Source: CADEDV01 sp964437415 (GTDB taxonomy: Bacteria > Bacteroidota > Bacteroidia > Chitinophagales > Chitinophagaceae). From it: a stretch of 64,000 nucleotides of DNA. The notes below the pieces were generated by a model. The model saw only the letters and a program-made list of their open reading frames with translations, made no database searches and was not told the origin of the DNA. The first letter of the stretch is position 1. Each line of letters starts with the position of its first letter. A program made the translations under genes and the position numbers. The stretch spans positions 124,001 to 188,000 of the forward strand of contig CAYTGN010000002.1 of NCBI GenBank assembly GCA_964437415.1, in the 5' to 3' direction. Shown in pieces: positions 43,975-52,837 of the stretch.

Positions 43975-46110
43975 CTATGCATACTCCTCTTTTGCAGTCT
44001 TTGCATGTTCGTCAATCAGCCTGCGCTGGATTTCAAACGGCACGGCCTCATATGCAAGAAACCGCATTTTAAATTTGGCACGGCCCTGCGTTATAGAACG
44101 AAGCGAAGACGAATAACCATCCAACTCTGCAAGTGGTACTTTTGCGATCACTTTCTGAAAATGCCCCTCACTGTCTATGCCCTCGACAATTGCACGACGG
44201 CTTTGCAGGTCACCCATCACCGAACCGGTGAGATCATCGGGACATAATACTTCCAGGTGATAGATCGGTTCCAGTATCTGCGGATCGGCCTGCTGAAATG
44301 CATGGCGGAAAGCCTGCAAACCGGCGATCTTAAACGATATATCATTGCTGTCCACGGGGTGCATCTTACCATCATACACACAAACACGGATATCCCTTGC
44401 ATACGAACCTGTCAACGGGCCATTGTGCATTTTCTCCATCACTCCTTTTAAAATGGAAGGCAGAAAACGGGTATCAATAGCACCTCCTACAATGCAGTTA
44501 TAGAAAACCAATTTGCCGCCCCAATCAAGATCATGCACATCCCGACCCCTGACATTCAGGTCATTTGGCTCCGGCATGCCTTCATACCACGGTTCTATCC
44601 GCATAAACACTTCACCAAACTGGCCGGCACCTCCGCTTTGCTTTTTATGGCGATAGCTGGCATCAGCCGTTTTCCGGATCGTTTCCCGGTAAGCAATTTT
44701 TGGTTTAACAAATTTTACTTCAAGTTTATGCTGATGTTCAATTTTCCATTTTGCTACAGCCAGATGCATATCGCCCTGGCAATGGATGAGGGTTTGTTTC
44801 AGTTCAGGCGAAACTTCCACCAGCAAAGTGGGGTCCTCTTCTCTTAACTGGTGCATTGCCTGTGACAACTTTTCCTCCTCCCCTTTCTTCATTGATTCAA
44901 TGGCCACAGTCATATTTGGCGGTGGAAACTCAATGGAAGGCAATTCATAGTTTTTACCTTTTGTGTGAAGAGTATTATTGACATGTGTGTTCTTCAGCTT
45001 TAAAGTAGCGCCGATATCACCCGCCACCAGTTCATTGATTGATGTTCTTTTGTTGCCTTCGACTAAAAAAAGCTGGTTGATCTTCTCAGTTACACCGGTG
45101 GTTTCGTTCTCCAGCTCCATGCCGCTTTTTACTGTTCCAGAATATACCTTGAAATAGGACAGCTCACCCACATGCGGTTCACTAACTGTTTTGTATATGA
45201 AAATGCAGACCGGGCCATTGGCATCACAGGTCAGCTTATCACCGCTCCTGGTTACTTGTGGCGGCATTTCGTTGGCACTTGGGCAAACATTATCTATAAA
45301 TCCCATCAGGCGGCCGCTGCCCATGTTTCTTTCCGCAGACAAACAGAACAGCGGGAACAGGTCGTGATTGATCATTGCTTTCTTAAGTCCCATTTTCATT
45401 TCATCCTCGTCCAATTCGCCTTTATCAAAATATTTTTCCATCAGCGATTCATCATTGCTGGCCACAGCTTCTATCAGCTCTTTATGTAATTCATCCGCTT
45501 TGGCCTTTTCTTCATCCGGTATCGGCAGTTTATCGGGTTTGCCTCCCGAATCTTTGAATTTGTACATCGTCATCCTCAGCACATCTATTATTTCGTGAAA
45601 CCCGGAACCGCTTTGCCGCGGGTATTGCACCACCACTACTTTGTTGCCAAAATGAGCTTTAGCTTCTCTTACAGTTTTGTCAAAATCTGCATTGTCGTCA
45701 TCTAATTTATTCACGGCAAAAATCATCGGGGTTTTAAACTGTTCCGTGTATTCCCAGATAATATCTGTACCGACCTCCACTCCCATGACGGCATTGAGTA
45801 ACATTACACCGGTGTCGGCCACTTTTAATGCGGAAATCACTTCTCCTACAAAATCATCATAACCGGGTGTGTCAATGATATTGATCTTGTAGCCCCGCCA
45901 TTTTGTGTGCAGCAACTTGCTGAAAATAGAATTACCACGATCCTGTTCCAGTTCGTGGTAATCTCCTGTAGTGTTTCTTTCGGCGATGCTGCCCCTGCGG
46001 GTTATCAATCCCGCCTCATACAGCATACACTCCGCTAAGGTGGTCTTACCGGAGCCGGCATGGCCCAGCAAGACAATATTTTTGACGTGTGAGGTATCAA
46101 ATTCAGGCAT
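43975..46110 (-). CDS. Elongation factor G paralogue (EF-G-like GTPase)
   Basis: The 711-residue GTPase has the P-loop GHAGSGKT, DTPGYDD and NKLD (FAVNKLDDDNADF). Domains II to V follow, with YRETIRK and the C-terminal EALMEPIY-like LEPIYHLEVLCPDD. The switch I region (DRGNSIFSKLL) differs from the ITI form of true EF-G, as in EF-G-like paralogues found beside normal fusA. Start chosen at 46110 (MPEFDTSH); the 46119 start would be TTG. Role is probably translation-related but not classical. Confidence 0.9.
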   Translation of the reverse strand: MPEFDTSHVKNIVLLGHAGSGKTTLAECMLYEAGLITRRGSIAERNTTGDYHELEQDRGNSIFSKLLHTKWRGYKINIIDTPGYDDFVGEVISALKVADTGVMLLNAVMGVEVGTDIIWEYTEQFKTPMIFAVNKLDDDNADFDKTVREAKAHFGNKVVVVQYPRQSGSGFHEIIDVLRMTMYKFKDSGGKPDKLPIPDEEKAKADELHKELIEAVASNDESLMEKYFDKGELDEDEMKMGLKKAMINHDLFPLFCLSAERNMGSGRLMGFIDNVCPSANEMPPQVTRSGDKLTCDANGPVCIFIYKTVSEPHVGELSYFKVYSGTVKSGMELENETTGVTEKINQLFLVEGNKRTSINELVAGDIGATLKLKNTHVNNTLHTKGKNYELPSIEFPPPNMTVAIESMKKGEEEKLSQAMHQLREEDPTLLVEVSPELKQTLIHCQGDMHLAVAKWKIEHQHKLEVKFVKPKIAYRETIRKTADASYRHKKQSGGAGQFGEVFMRIEPWYEGMPEPNDLNVRGRDVHDLDWGGKLVFYNCIVGGAIDTRFLPSILKGVMEKMHNGPLTGSYARDIRVCVYDGKMHPVDSNDISFKIAGLQAFRHAFQQADPQILEPIYHLEVLCPDDLTGSVMGDLQSRRAIVEGIDSEGHFQKVIAKVPLAELDGYSSSLRSITQGRAKFKMRFLAYEAVPFEIQRRLIDEHAKTAKEEYA

Positions 46111-46222
46111 GGCAATCAATTTTAGAAATGATGAAGAGTTTGTCTTTGAATTTAATGGGTAAAGACAAAAGAAAGTTTCATCAGATGGTAACAGCAGCCG
46201 GTTTGGCGGGTTTTAAAGCCCG

Positions 46223-46600
46223 TTACGTTCGGCCAAGGAAGTCGTCAAATTCATTTCGAAGTCCGAGCAGGGTTTGCTCCAGACTTTCATACTCATTGTG
46301 AAGATGCTCATGTTCTGCTACTGTTTCTTCATTCAACTGGCCGTTGCCGGCTTCCATTTCAAAGCCGATCTTTCGTTCATGCACTTTGATGGCCTGTTTG
46401 AGATCGTGGATGTTGATAAGCTGAATGTGAAACTGGTTGTGGAGGTGCTCTACGTCCTGGAGCTGATCTTTGGTGAGGGAGTGGCTGGCTGCCTGCTGAA
46501 GTTTGGTTTTGTCCTGGGTGAATTCTTCGCGGTATTGGCGAAGTTTCTCACGCCAGGCACTGCACTCCCCGGTGAGCTGTGCAATTTCTACCTGTACCAT
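46223..46600 (-). CDS. Coiled-coil protein of 125 residues
   Basis: The sequence is almost wholly helical: ECSAWREKLRQYREEFTQDKTKL, HSLTKDQLQDVEHLHNQFH and YESLEQTLLGLRNEFDDFL give two long amphipathic segments with heptad-like spacing of Leu. There is no signal or membrane helix. I do not recognise a family. It lies alone, 113 bases upstream of the EF-G-like gene on the same strand. Confidence 0.7.
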   Translation of the reverse strand: MVQVEIAQLTGECSAWREKLRQYREEFTQDKTKLQQAASHSLTKDQLQDVEHLHNQFHIQLINIHDLKQAIKVHERKIGFEMEAGNGQLNEETVAEHEHLHNEYESLEQTLLGLRNEFDDFLGRT

Positions 46601-46642
46601 GGGATTTAAATTTAAAGGTGAAGCAATCTTATTTCCTTTATC

Positions 46643-46660
46643 CTGTCTGCCTACAGACAG
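46643..46660. repeat. Small palindrome CTGTCTG/CAGACAG
   Basis: A perfect 7-bp stem with a 4-base loop lies between the coiled-coil gene and dnaG. No T-tract, so it is not an evident terminator. Confidence 0.5.
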
Positions 46661-46764
46661 ATTTCCCTGGGGTTTCCGGATGGTAGTTGTAAGTTAAAAC
46701 AATATTTCTGGAAAAGCCAGCACTTTTTTTGAACATCCAACTCACACTCACAATTGGGTTTGGG

Positions 46765-46780
46765 GACCGTGGCACAAGTC
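46765..46780. repeat. Partial copy of the GACCGTGGCAC palindrome element
   Basis: GACCGTGGCACAAGTC resembles one arm of the palindrome at 56608-56648. It is just upstream of dnaG. Confidence 0.35.
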
Positions 46781-46788
46781 GCAAAGCT

Positions 46789-46796
46789 TATATTTG
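46789..46796 (+). promoter_or_regulatory. -7 box TATATTTG of dnaG
   Basis: It matches TAnnTTTG. It would start transcription within a few bases of the dnaG ATG, implying a nearly leaderless mRNA, or it is a chance match. Confidence 0.35.
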
Positions 46797-46805
46797 CAAT
46801 CCTGC

Positions 46806-48839
46806 ATGATCTCCCAAAACACCATACAGCAGATACTTGGCCGGCTCGACATCATTGATGTGGTTGGCGAATTTGTGAAGCTCAAAAAGCGGGGCAGCAA
46901 CTACCTGGGTCTCTGTCCTTTTCACAATGAAAAGACCCCTTCTTTTACGGTCTCACCCTCCAAAGAAATCTATAAATGTTTTGGTTGCGGCAAAAGCGGC
47001 AACAGTATCAGCTTCATCATGGAGCATGAAAAATACAGCTATGTGGAGGCGCTGAAATGGCTTGCAAAAAAATATGGTATTGAGGTTGAAGAAACTTTTG
47101 CCACTGATGAACAAAGAGAGCAAATGCAGGCTGCCGACAGCTTGTATATTATTAACAATTTTGCGCAACAATTTTTTTCCCAACAGCTTTTCGAAACTGA
47201 GGAAGGACAGGATATCGGGCTTGCTTATTTTAAGCAAAGAGGTTTCAGGGAAGATATTATCCGCAAGTTCCAGTTGGGTTATTCACCCGAGGAAAGAGAT
47301 GCTTTTACCAAAGAAGCCATTTCAAAGCAGTTCAATAAAGAGCTTTTATTGAAAACCGGGCTTGTGGTAAACCGTAGTGACCAGTTGATGGATAATTACC
47401 GGGGCCGTGTCATCTTCCCGGTGCATAACCAGAGCGGCAAAGTGCTTGGCTTTGGCGCCAGGATATTAAAAAGTAATGATAAAGCTCCCAAGTATATTAA
47501 TACCCCGGAAAATGAGATTTACATAAAAAGCAAGATACTCTACGGTTCTTATTTTGCCCGGCAGGCCATTGACAAAGCCGATGAATGTTTGCTGGTTGAA
47601 GGTTATACCGATGTCGTTTCCCTGTACCAGGCAGGGATTGAAAATGTGGTAGCCAGCGGAGGCACATCCCTTACGCCTGATCAGCTCCGGTTAATAAGAA
47701 AATACAGCAACAACCTTACGATTATTTATGATGGAGATGCCGCCGGTGTGAAAGCGGCTTTGCGTGGTCTTGATCTTGCATTGGAAGAAGGGCTCAATGT
47801 CAAGCTGGTGCTTATCCCTGATAACGAAGACCCGGACAGCTATGTCAATAAAGTTGGCGCTGCTGTTTTCACTCAATTTGTGCAGCGTAATAAAAAAGAT
47901 TTCATTCTCTTTCAGTTAGAAGTAGCACTCACAGATGCAGGAAATGATTCCACTAAAAAGGCAGAAGTGGTAAACCGTATGGCCGAAACCATTTCCAGGA
48001 TCAACAAGGCAGAAGATTTTACCAAACAACAGGATTACATCAAGCAGTGTTCAGAGATACTGAAAATTGATGAAAGCGGCCTGCATGCATTGGTGAATAA
48101 ATTCATCCGTGACCGCATTTCCGTTATGGAGCGGAAACTACCTTATGAAGAAGCCAAACAGCATGAAGAAAATATACGGCAGGCAGAGGAAACTAATTTT
48201 GATGATGCTACTTTTAATTTATTGTTCAAAGATGAGTTGCAGGAACGGGAAGTAGCAAGAATATTGCTGGAGTATGGCCTGCGCAAATGGGATGAAGAAA
48301 AGTTGGTGGCAGAGTATGTCCTGGAAGAAATCCCTGACGAAAGTCTGATTGATAACAAGGATGTGCTGAAATTGCTCAATGCATTTAAAACTACTCTCCG
48401 GCTGGATGCACTAAAAGCAGACAAAAACTTTTTCATATACCATTCGGATCCACAGCTCAGTTCACTGGCAGTGTCACTTCTCAATTTCCCGTATGAGGAA
48501 AGTGACCACTGGCAGAAAGAATTCAGCCAGAGTACGGGGTATCAAAAGCGGCTATTTGAACAGAGCTATGAAGATTTTATACAGTCTGTAGCAAGAAACA
48601 ATGAAGATAAGCTGATGCAATTCCTGAAAATGGGGGAGGATAAAACCAATGATGAGGTGGAATCGGCCGTCAACTACCTGAAGCTACGCAAGGTTAAAAG
48701 GATGTTACTCGAAAACCAGCTTGATCTTGAAAAACCTCATACTGACGAAGAACGTATGATGCTGCACCAGACCCATGAGCACCTGAAGCAAATGGAAATG
48801 GAACTGACCCGGAAGACAGGGGCAGTGGTGATCAGGTGA
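46806..48839 (+). CDS. dnaG: DNA primase
   Basis: The 677-residue enzyme makes RNA primers on the lagging strand. The zinc-binding domain (CPFHNEKTPSF, YKCFGCGKSG) lies at residues 35-65. The TOPRIM core shows LLVEGYTDVVSLYQAG, IIYDGDAAGVKAALRG and DNEDPDSYV (about 260-360). The helicase-binding C-terminal part is longer than in short forms. I start at the ATG 46806 (MISQNTIQQIL). The end overlaps the convergent CYTH gene by 8 bases. Confidence 0.96.
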   Translation: MISQNTIQQILGRLDIIDVVGEFVKLKKRGSNYLGLCPFHNEKTPSFTVSPSKEIYKCFGCGKSGNSISFIMEHEKYSYVEALKWLAKKYGIEVEETFATDEQREQMQAADSLYIINNFAQQFFSQQLFETEEGQDIGLAYFKQRGFREDIIRKFQLGYSPEERDAFTKEAISKQFNKELLLKTGLVVNRSDQLMDNYRGRVIFPVHNQSGKVLGFGARILKSNDKAPKYINTPENEIYIKSKILYGSYFARQAIDKADECLLVEGYTDVVSLYQAGIENVVASGGTSLTPDQLRLIRKYSNNLTIIYDGDAAGVKAALRGLDLALEEGLNVKLVLIPDNEDPDSYVNKVGAAVFTQFVQRNKKDFILFQLEVALTDAGNDSTKKAEVVNRMAETISRINKAEDFTKQQDYIKQCSEILKIDESGLHALVNKFIRDRISVMERKLPYEEAKQHEENIRQAEETNFDDATFNLLFKDELQEREVARILLEYGLRKWDEEKLVAEYVLEEIPDESLIDNKDVLKLLNAFKTTLRLDALKADKNFFIYHSDPQLSSLAVSLLNFPYEESDHWQKEFSQSTGYQKRLFEQSYEDFIQSVARNNEDKLMQFLKMGEDKTNDEVESAVNYLKLRKVKRMLLENQLDLEKPHTDEERMMLHQTHEHLKQMEMELTRKTGAVVIR

Positions 48840-49368
48840 TTTCTTTGTAAAGATTTTCCTGCAACAACATATCACTATAGGAAATTTCAATAAGATCTCC
48901 CTCCTGGATGTCTAACTCTCTCATATAATGGTCGCATTGCTTCTTAAATTCTCCTGCAGATATATCAGCCAGTATATTACCCGCCTCTATTTCCACGAAT
49001 GAGCCCAATCCCGGCACTTCATCAATATGAAACTTTACATTCCGGATGTAGTATATCTCACGGTGCTTCTTCACCACCACCTTCACTCCTATTGACTTTG
49101 TCAATACTTCTTTCAGACCGCTAGCATCTTCAACTTTTACGAGATTGAAATGAGAGCTCCTGGGTCCTGCATTATTATCTCTTTCATAGAAGATAAGATT
49201 GTTCTCAATATTTCCCTCCCTGAGTTTAAGCCGACCATTCGTGACATTGAAATAAGTATCAGTTTGTTCGTCGGTTCCCCTGAACTCAGCATTTTGTGAA
49301 AGCAGGTACTTACGGATGAAATCCGGGTCACCACACCTGGCTTTTATCTCCACATTCAAAAAAGGCAT
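48832..49368 (-). CDS. CYTH-domain protein (CyaB/thiamine-triphosphatase-like)
   Basis: The 178-residue protein is one CYTH domain, starting with NVEIKAR (the EIK mark), then TDTYFNVTNGRLKLREGN, VKVEDASGLKEVL and VEIEAGN (second conserved acid cluster). Such enzymes act on triphosphates (class IV adenylate cyclases, thiamine triphosphatases); the substrate is unknown. An intrinsic terminator with its T-tract runs right up to the ATG, so translation initiation is odd. Confidence 0.9.
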   Translation of the reverse strand: MPFLNVEIKARCGDPDFIRKYLLSQNAEFRGTDEQTDTYFNVTNGRLKLREGNIENNLIFYERDNNAGPRSSHFNLVKVEDASGLKEVLTKSIGVKVVVKKHREIYYIRNVKFHIDEVPGLGSFVEIEAGNILADISAGEFKKQCDHYMRELDIQEGDLIEISYSDMLLQENLYKEIT

Positions 49369-49374
49369 AAAAAA

Positions 49375-49400
49375 AGGTTTGCTGATTGCTCAGCAAACCT
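49375..49400 (-). terminator. Terminator AGGTTTGCTGA/TCAGCAAACCT just before the CYTH start
   Basis: An 11-bp perfect stem is followed on the minus strand by seven T's that run into the CYTH ATG. It ends the 49429 gene and may attenuate the CYTH gene. Confidence 0.85.
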
Positions 49401-49428
49401 AAAATAAATTTTACGATCAGACCTTACC

Positions 49429-49875
49429 TTATTCAGCCATGGCAGCCGCTTGTCTTTTACGACTTGCTGCTACATTTTCACCCCTGATGCTTTCGCATCT
49501 TGTGAAACGCATGGCGCTCCAAACATGATCCAGTTCCACTCTTTCGATGCTTTCATAACCTTCACAAGTGAGGCGGTTCCAACTGCACTCACGGTTCAGG
49601 TCGGTGACGATCTTGGAAGTGGTCTTGGGATAGGCAACCCAGAATTTGGACTCTTCTTTCAGCGAAGGCATCACGTCTTTGAGAATACCATTCAACTGGT
49701 TCTCATTAACGGCAAAAACCAGCGCAAAATCAATCTTCCGTGTTTTGAGCAGCGGAGTGATGTTTTTAGCGAAGGAAAGTTTGCTGAATTGCTTTTCGAT
49801 GGAAGAGGGCAAACCCTGAATTAGAAGATTCTTTTCGTCTGCCAGTTGTAACTTTTCAAAAACAGTTTGTGACAT
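49429..49875 (-). CDS. DUF3052-like protein
   Basis: The 148-residue protein has the pattern of DUF3052-type proteins, with ALVFAVNENQLNGIL and WVAYPKTTSKIVTDLNREC (about residues 52-90). The C-terminus is basic (SRKRQAAAMAE). Function is not known to me. It has a well-placed -7 box upstream and a terminator downstream, so it is a single-gene unit. Confidence 0.65.
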   Translation of the reverse strand: MSQTVFEKLQLADEKNLLIQGLPSSIEKQFSKLSFAKNITPLLKTRKIDFALVFAVNENQLNGILKDVMPSLKEESKFWVAYPKTTSKIVTDLNRECSWNRLTCEGYESIERVELDHVWSAMRFTRCESIRGENVAASRKRQAAAMAE

Positions 49876-49952
49876 ACCTTGAAGCTATTTTTATAGGTTT
49901 CTGACAAATGCACCGGATGAATCCGGAAATGTAGTTCTCTGAGCAGGGAGTG

Positions 49953-49983
49953 CAAAGGTAAGCATTATTAAGTGGAGATTAAA
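49953..49983 (-). promoter_or_regulatory. Promoter TTTA-N19-TACCTTTG of the DUF3052-like gene
   Basis: On the minus strand TACCTTTG (49953-49960) is preceded at exactly 19 bases by TTTA. The spacing is standard, one mismatch in the -33 box. The leader is about 75 bases. Confidence 0.6.
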
Positions 49984-49996
49984 GAATAATCCTAAT

Positions 49997-50033
49997 AAAA
50001 ATGCCACTCAATGCGAGTTTGAGCGGCATTTTT
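49997..50033. terminator. Bidirectional terminator AAAAATGCC...GGCATTTTT
   Basis: A 9-bp outer stem with an inner CTCA/TGAG stem lies after the M48 gene and is flanked by T- and A-tracts. Confidence 0.8.
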
Positions 50034-50050
50034 TAATATAAATCAACTTT

Positions 50051-50863
50051 TTAGTTGCTGACCGGCTTATAATATTTCAGCGCTTCGGGCATATATTTCT
50101 GCAATTGCTCAATTCTCCGGCCTTCTGCGGGGTGAGTGCTGAGAAATTCAGGTGGTTTTTGGCCTGAAGAAGCGGCTTCCATTCTTTCCCAAAGACCAAT
50201 AGCCTCTTGTGGGTTATAGCCGGCCATAGCTGTCCATATCAGCCCCCAACGGTCAGCTTCCAACTCATGTTTACGGGAAAATGGCAGCATCACTCCCACC
50301 TGTGATCCTAATCCATACGCTGTCATGAAAAGATTTTGCGTAGCTGCAGGCTTATTTGCCATGGCTACTGACAAGGCCACGCCACCTAATTGCTGGGTCA
50401 ATCCCTGGCTCATTCTTTCATTACCATGATAAAATATGGCATGTGATACCTCATGTCCCATAATAGCTGCCAGCGCTGCTTCATTCCTTGTGATGGGAAG
50501 AATGCCGGTATAGACAACAATCTTTCCGCCGGGCATGCACCAGGCGTTCACCGTTTTATCGTCAACAAGATTATACTCCCATTTAAAACTTTCCAGTTCT
50601 TTGGACAATCCTTTGGATGCATAATAATCTGTTACAGCCTTTGTGATGCGCTGGCCTACCCTTACCACCATTTCTGCATCCTTATTGGTGCTGCTGCTGA
50701 CAACTTTATTGGACGAAAGAAATTGCTGGTACTGCTGTGTGGCCATGCTTTGCAATTCAGATTCAGGCAAAAGTTTGAACTGGCTGCGGCCTGTTATAGA
50801 GTTTTTTGAACAGGCGACGATGAGCCCGGAAAAAATAAAAAGGGCGGTAATGGTCCGTATCAT
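50051..50863 (-). CDS. M48-family metalloprotease, lipoprotein
   Basis: The 270-residue protein has a lipobox (LIVACS, Cys near residue 18) and the zinc motif in MGHEVSHAIFYHG (HExxH, about residue 138); the third ligand Glu lies in the KHELEADRWG segment. It resembles LoiP/BepA-type envelope proteases that guard outer-membrane assembly. Start at 50863 gives the signal peptide without the extra MSFYSNKLIV. Confidence 0.92.
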   Translation of the reverse strand: MIRTITALFIFSGLIVACSKNSITGRSQFKLLPESELQSMATQQYQQFLSSNKVVSSSTNKDAEMVVRVGQRITKAVTDYYASKGLSKELESFKWEYNLVDDKTVNAWCMPGGKIVVYTGILPITRNEAALAAIMGHEVSHAIFYHGNERMSQGLTQQLGGVALSVAMANKPAATQNLFMTAYGLGSQVGVMLPFSRKHELEADRWGLIWTAMAGYNPQEAIGLWERMEAASSGQKPPEFLSTHPAEGRRIEQLQKYMPEALKYYKPVSN

Positions 50864-50964
50864 AACAATAAGTTTATTTGAGTAAAATGACAATCATTGT
50901 ACCAAACCGGTGCGGGTTACAATTAATTTCCCGGAGAAAGTTAAGACTTTTTGAGAAGCGATGA

Positions 50965-51627
50965 TCAGCTTTCCGAATTGCCGCGGCGTCGCTGACGGCG
51001 GCGGTCACGGTGCTTCAAAATAGGAACTTTGCTTTCCATCCCTTTTAAAAGACGTCCTATATTTTTTTGATGGGTGAGCAAGACCATCAAAGCGACAGCA
51101 ACTGCGAAAACACGGTAAACAGGATTGTCGACATTAAAGATCACCAGAATAAAGACCGGGAAAGCAACACTTGCAAGTATAGAACTTAGTGAAACAAATC
51201 TTGTCAGGTAAAGAACAAGCAGGAAGATGCCTACACAACTTAGCGCTGTCCAGGGTGAAATGCCCAACACAATACCAAACAAGGTAGCCACTCCTTTTCC
51301 ACCCCTGAAATCGGCCCAGATCGGGAAGATATGACCTATCACTGCTGCCAGCCCCAGGCCTATCTGCAGGGTTTGCAATCTTGTCTCATCACCAAAATAT
51401 TCGGGAAGCAGTAAAGCCAGTTTCACGGCAATGATACCTTTCACCATATCGGCGGTCATCACAATGGTACCCCATTTGGGTCCTAAAACACGATAGGTAT
51501 TGGTGGCTCCGGCATTGCCGCTGCCATATTCCCTGATATCAATATCAAAGAAATAACGGCTGACCCAAACCGAGCTGGGAATGCTGCCAATCAGATATGC
51601 GAGAACGATCAGTAGGAGTTCGTTCAT
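50965..51627 (-). CDS. plsY: Acyl-phosphate glycerol-3-phosphate acyltransferase
   Basis: The 220-residue inner-membrane enzyme makes lysophosphatidate from acyl-phosphate. Motifs include the first loop GSIPSSVWVSRYFFDIDIREYGSGNAGATNTYRVLG, the second FRGGKGVATLFG, and the third THQKNIGRLLKG. The C-terminal tail is very basic (RDRRRQRRRGNSES), more than usual. It lies between prmA and the M48 gene on one strand. Confidence 0.95.
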   Translation of the reverse strand: MNELLLIVLAYLIGSIPSSVWVSRYFFDIDIREYGSGNAGATNTYRVLGPKWGTIVMTADMVKGIIAVKLALLLPEYFGDETRLQTLQIGLGLAAVIGHIFPIWADFRGGKGVATLFGIVLGISPWTALSCVGIFLLVLYLTRFVSLSSILASVAFPVFILVIFNVDNPVYRVFAVAVALMVLLTHQKNIGRLLKGMESKVPILKHRDRRRQRRRGNSES

Positions 51628-51729
51628 AGAACCTTTGGTTGAAGCCTGCCTTTTGACCAGCAGGTGGAAGACAAATGTAAGAAAAAATACGAAGCCGTAA
51701 CATTAAAGTAACACACAAGTAATTAAGCC

Positions 51730-52545
51730 TTAACGTACAAACTTTAAACAGAGCCAGTTATCTTTTTCTGTTTTGCCTGCAAAAACCAGCAGGTGTGCCT
51801 TGCCGGTACCTGTAATAGCTGTTTCATCTTCCTTCAGCAAACCGCTAAAAAGCAGGGTGCCCCCGGGCTTTAGTTGCTGCACAAGAACGGAAAAATTATC
51901 TACTATCACATTCTTGTTGATATTGGCAAGGATGATATCAAAACTTTCGTTCAACAAAGCATTGTCAACTTTTCTAAGTTCGACGCTGCCGCAATTATTT
52001 CGCTGCAGGTTTTCAGTAGCATTGGTAATGCTCCAATCGTCATTGTCTGCAGCAATCACTTTTGCAGCGCCGAGCTTTTCAGCTAAAATGGCCAGCACAG
52101 CAGTCCCCGTTCCGAAATCAAAAACCCTTTTGCCGGTAAAATCTATTTCCCGCATCTGCTGTATCATCATGAAAGTGGTGGCATGATGGCCAGTGCCAAA
52201 ACTCATTTTGGGTGTGATAATAATCTCCTGCTCCACTCCTGCTACCGGTTCATGAAAATCGGCTCTCACCGCAACGAAGTCATCCACTACTACTGGTTGG
52301 AAATTGGATTCCCACAGTTGGTTCCAGTTTTGCCCGGCCATCAGCTCTGTGCTGAAGGAAAGCTGGTATTTGTAAGCCAGTTCCTGCATTAACTGGTTGT
52401 CAAAATGCTGTTCTTTGATAAATGCTTTGAGTTCCTGACCGGTTTCTTCAAAACCATCATACCCTGCTTCCGCCAGTCTTGCAATCAGTATATCCGCCTG
52501 TTCGGGTTCAATGGCTCCAAAGCTTACCTGGATGTAGTTGGTCAT
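51730..52545 (-). CDS. prmA: Ribosomal protein L11 methyltransferase
   Basis: The 271-residue enzyme methylates L11 using S-adenosylmethionine. The SAM-binding motif VFDFGTGTAVLAILAEKLG and the downstream DIILANINKNVI (NPP-like catalytic region as LANINKN) are present. The N-terminal MTNYIQVSFGAIEPEQADIL fits the family's substrate domain. Length is normal. Confidence 0.93.
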   Translation of the reverse strand: MTNYIQVSFGAIEPEQADILIARLAEAGYDGFEETGQELKAFIKEQHFDNQLMQELAYKYQLSFSTELMAGQNWNQLWESNFQPVVVDDFVAVRADFHEPVAGVEQEIIITPKMSFGTGHHATTFMMIQQMREIDFTGKRVFDFGTGTAVLAILAEKLGAAKVIAADNDDWSITNATENLQRNNCGSVELRKVDNALLNESFDIILANINKNVIVDNFSVLVQQLKPGGTLLFSGLLKEDETAITGTGKAHLLVFAGKTEKDNWLCLKFVR

Positions 52546-52837
52546 TGTACGAAATTAACGAGATTGGATAAAAGTATAGACTGCATCTTACCGTGGCGGG
52601 TGAAATGCGAAATATAAGCTGTCAATATGACTTTTTGATACTGTTGAGTAGCTTTAAGTAGGGAGTATCTATACTGTAAGTACGGAATAATCTTGCATGA
52701 AAAACTGGATATAACCCGGTGTTTTGTGACAGGCTGACATAGGGAAGATCAGGCAAATCTGTTGAAAACCGATCCTATTTCATTGATACAACCAGGTATT
52801 AAAAAAACCCTGAGTTCATCAGGGTTTTACTTTTATC
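52546..52837. other. Gap between prmA and pnp; pnp terminator only
   Basis: About 290 bases. The pnp terminator is at 52804-52828. I see nothing else beyond promoter-like AT-rich DNA. Confidence 0.6.
52804..52828 (-). terminator. Terminator AAAACCCTGA/TCAGGGTTTT after pnp
   Basis: A 10-bp stem with a 5-base loop and a T-tract on the minus strand lies 10 bases after the pnp stop. Confidence 0.85.
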
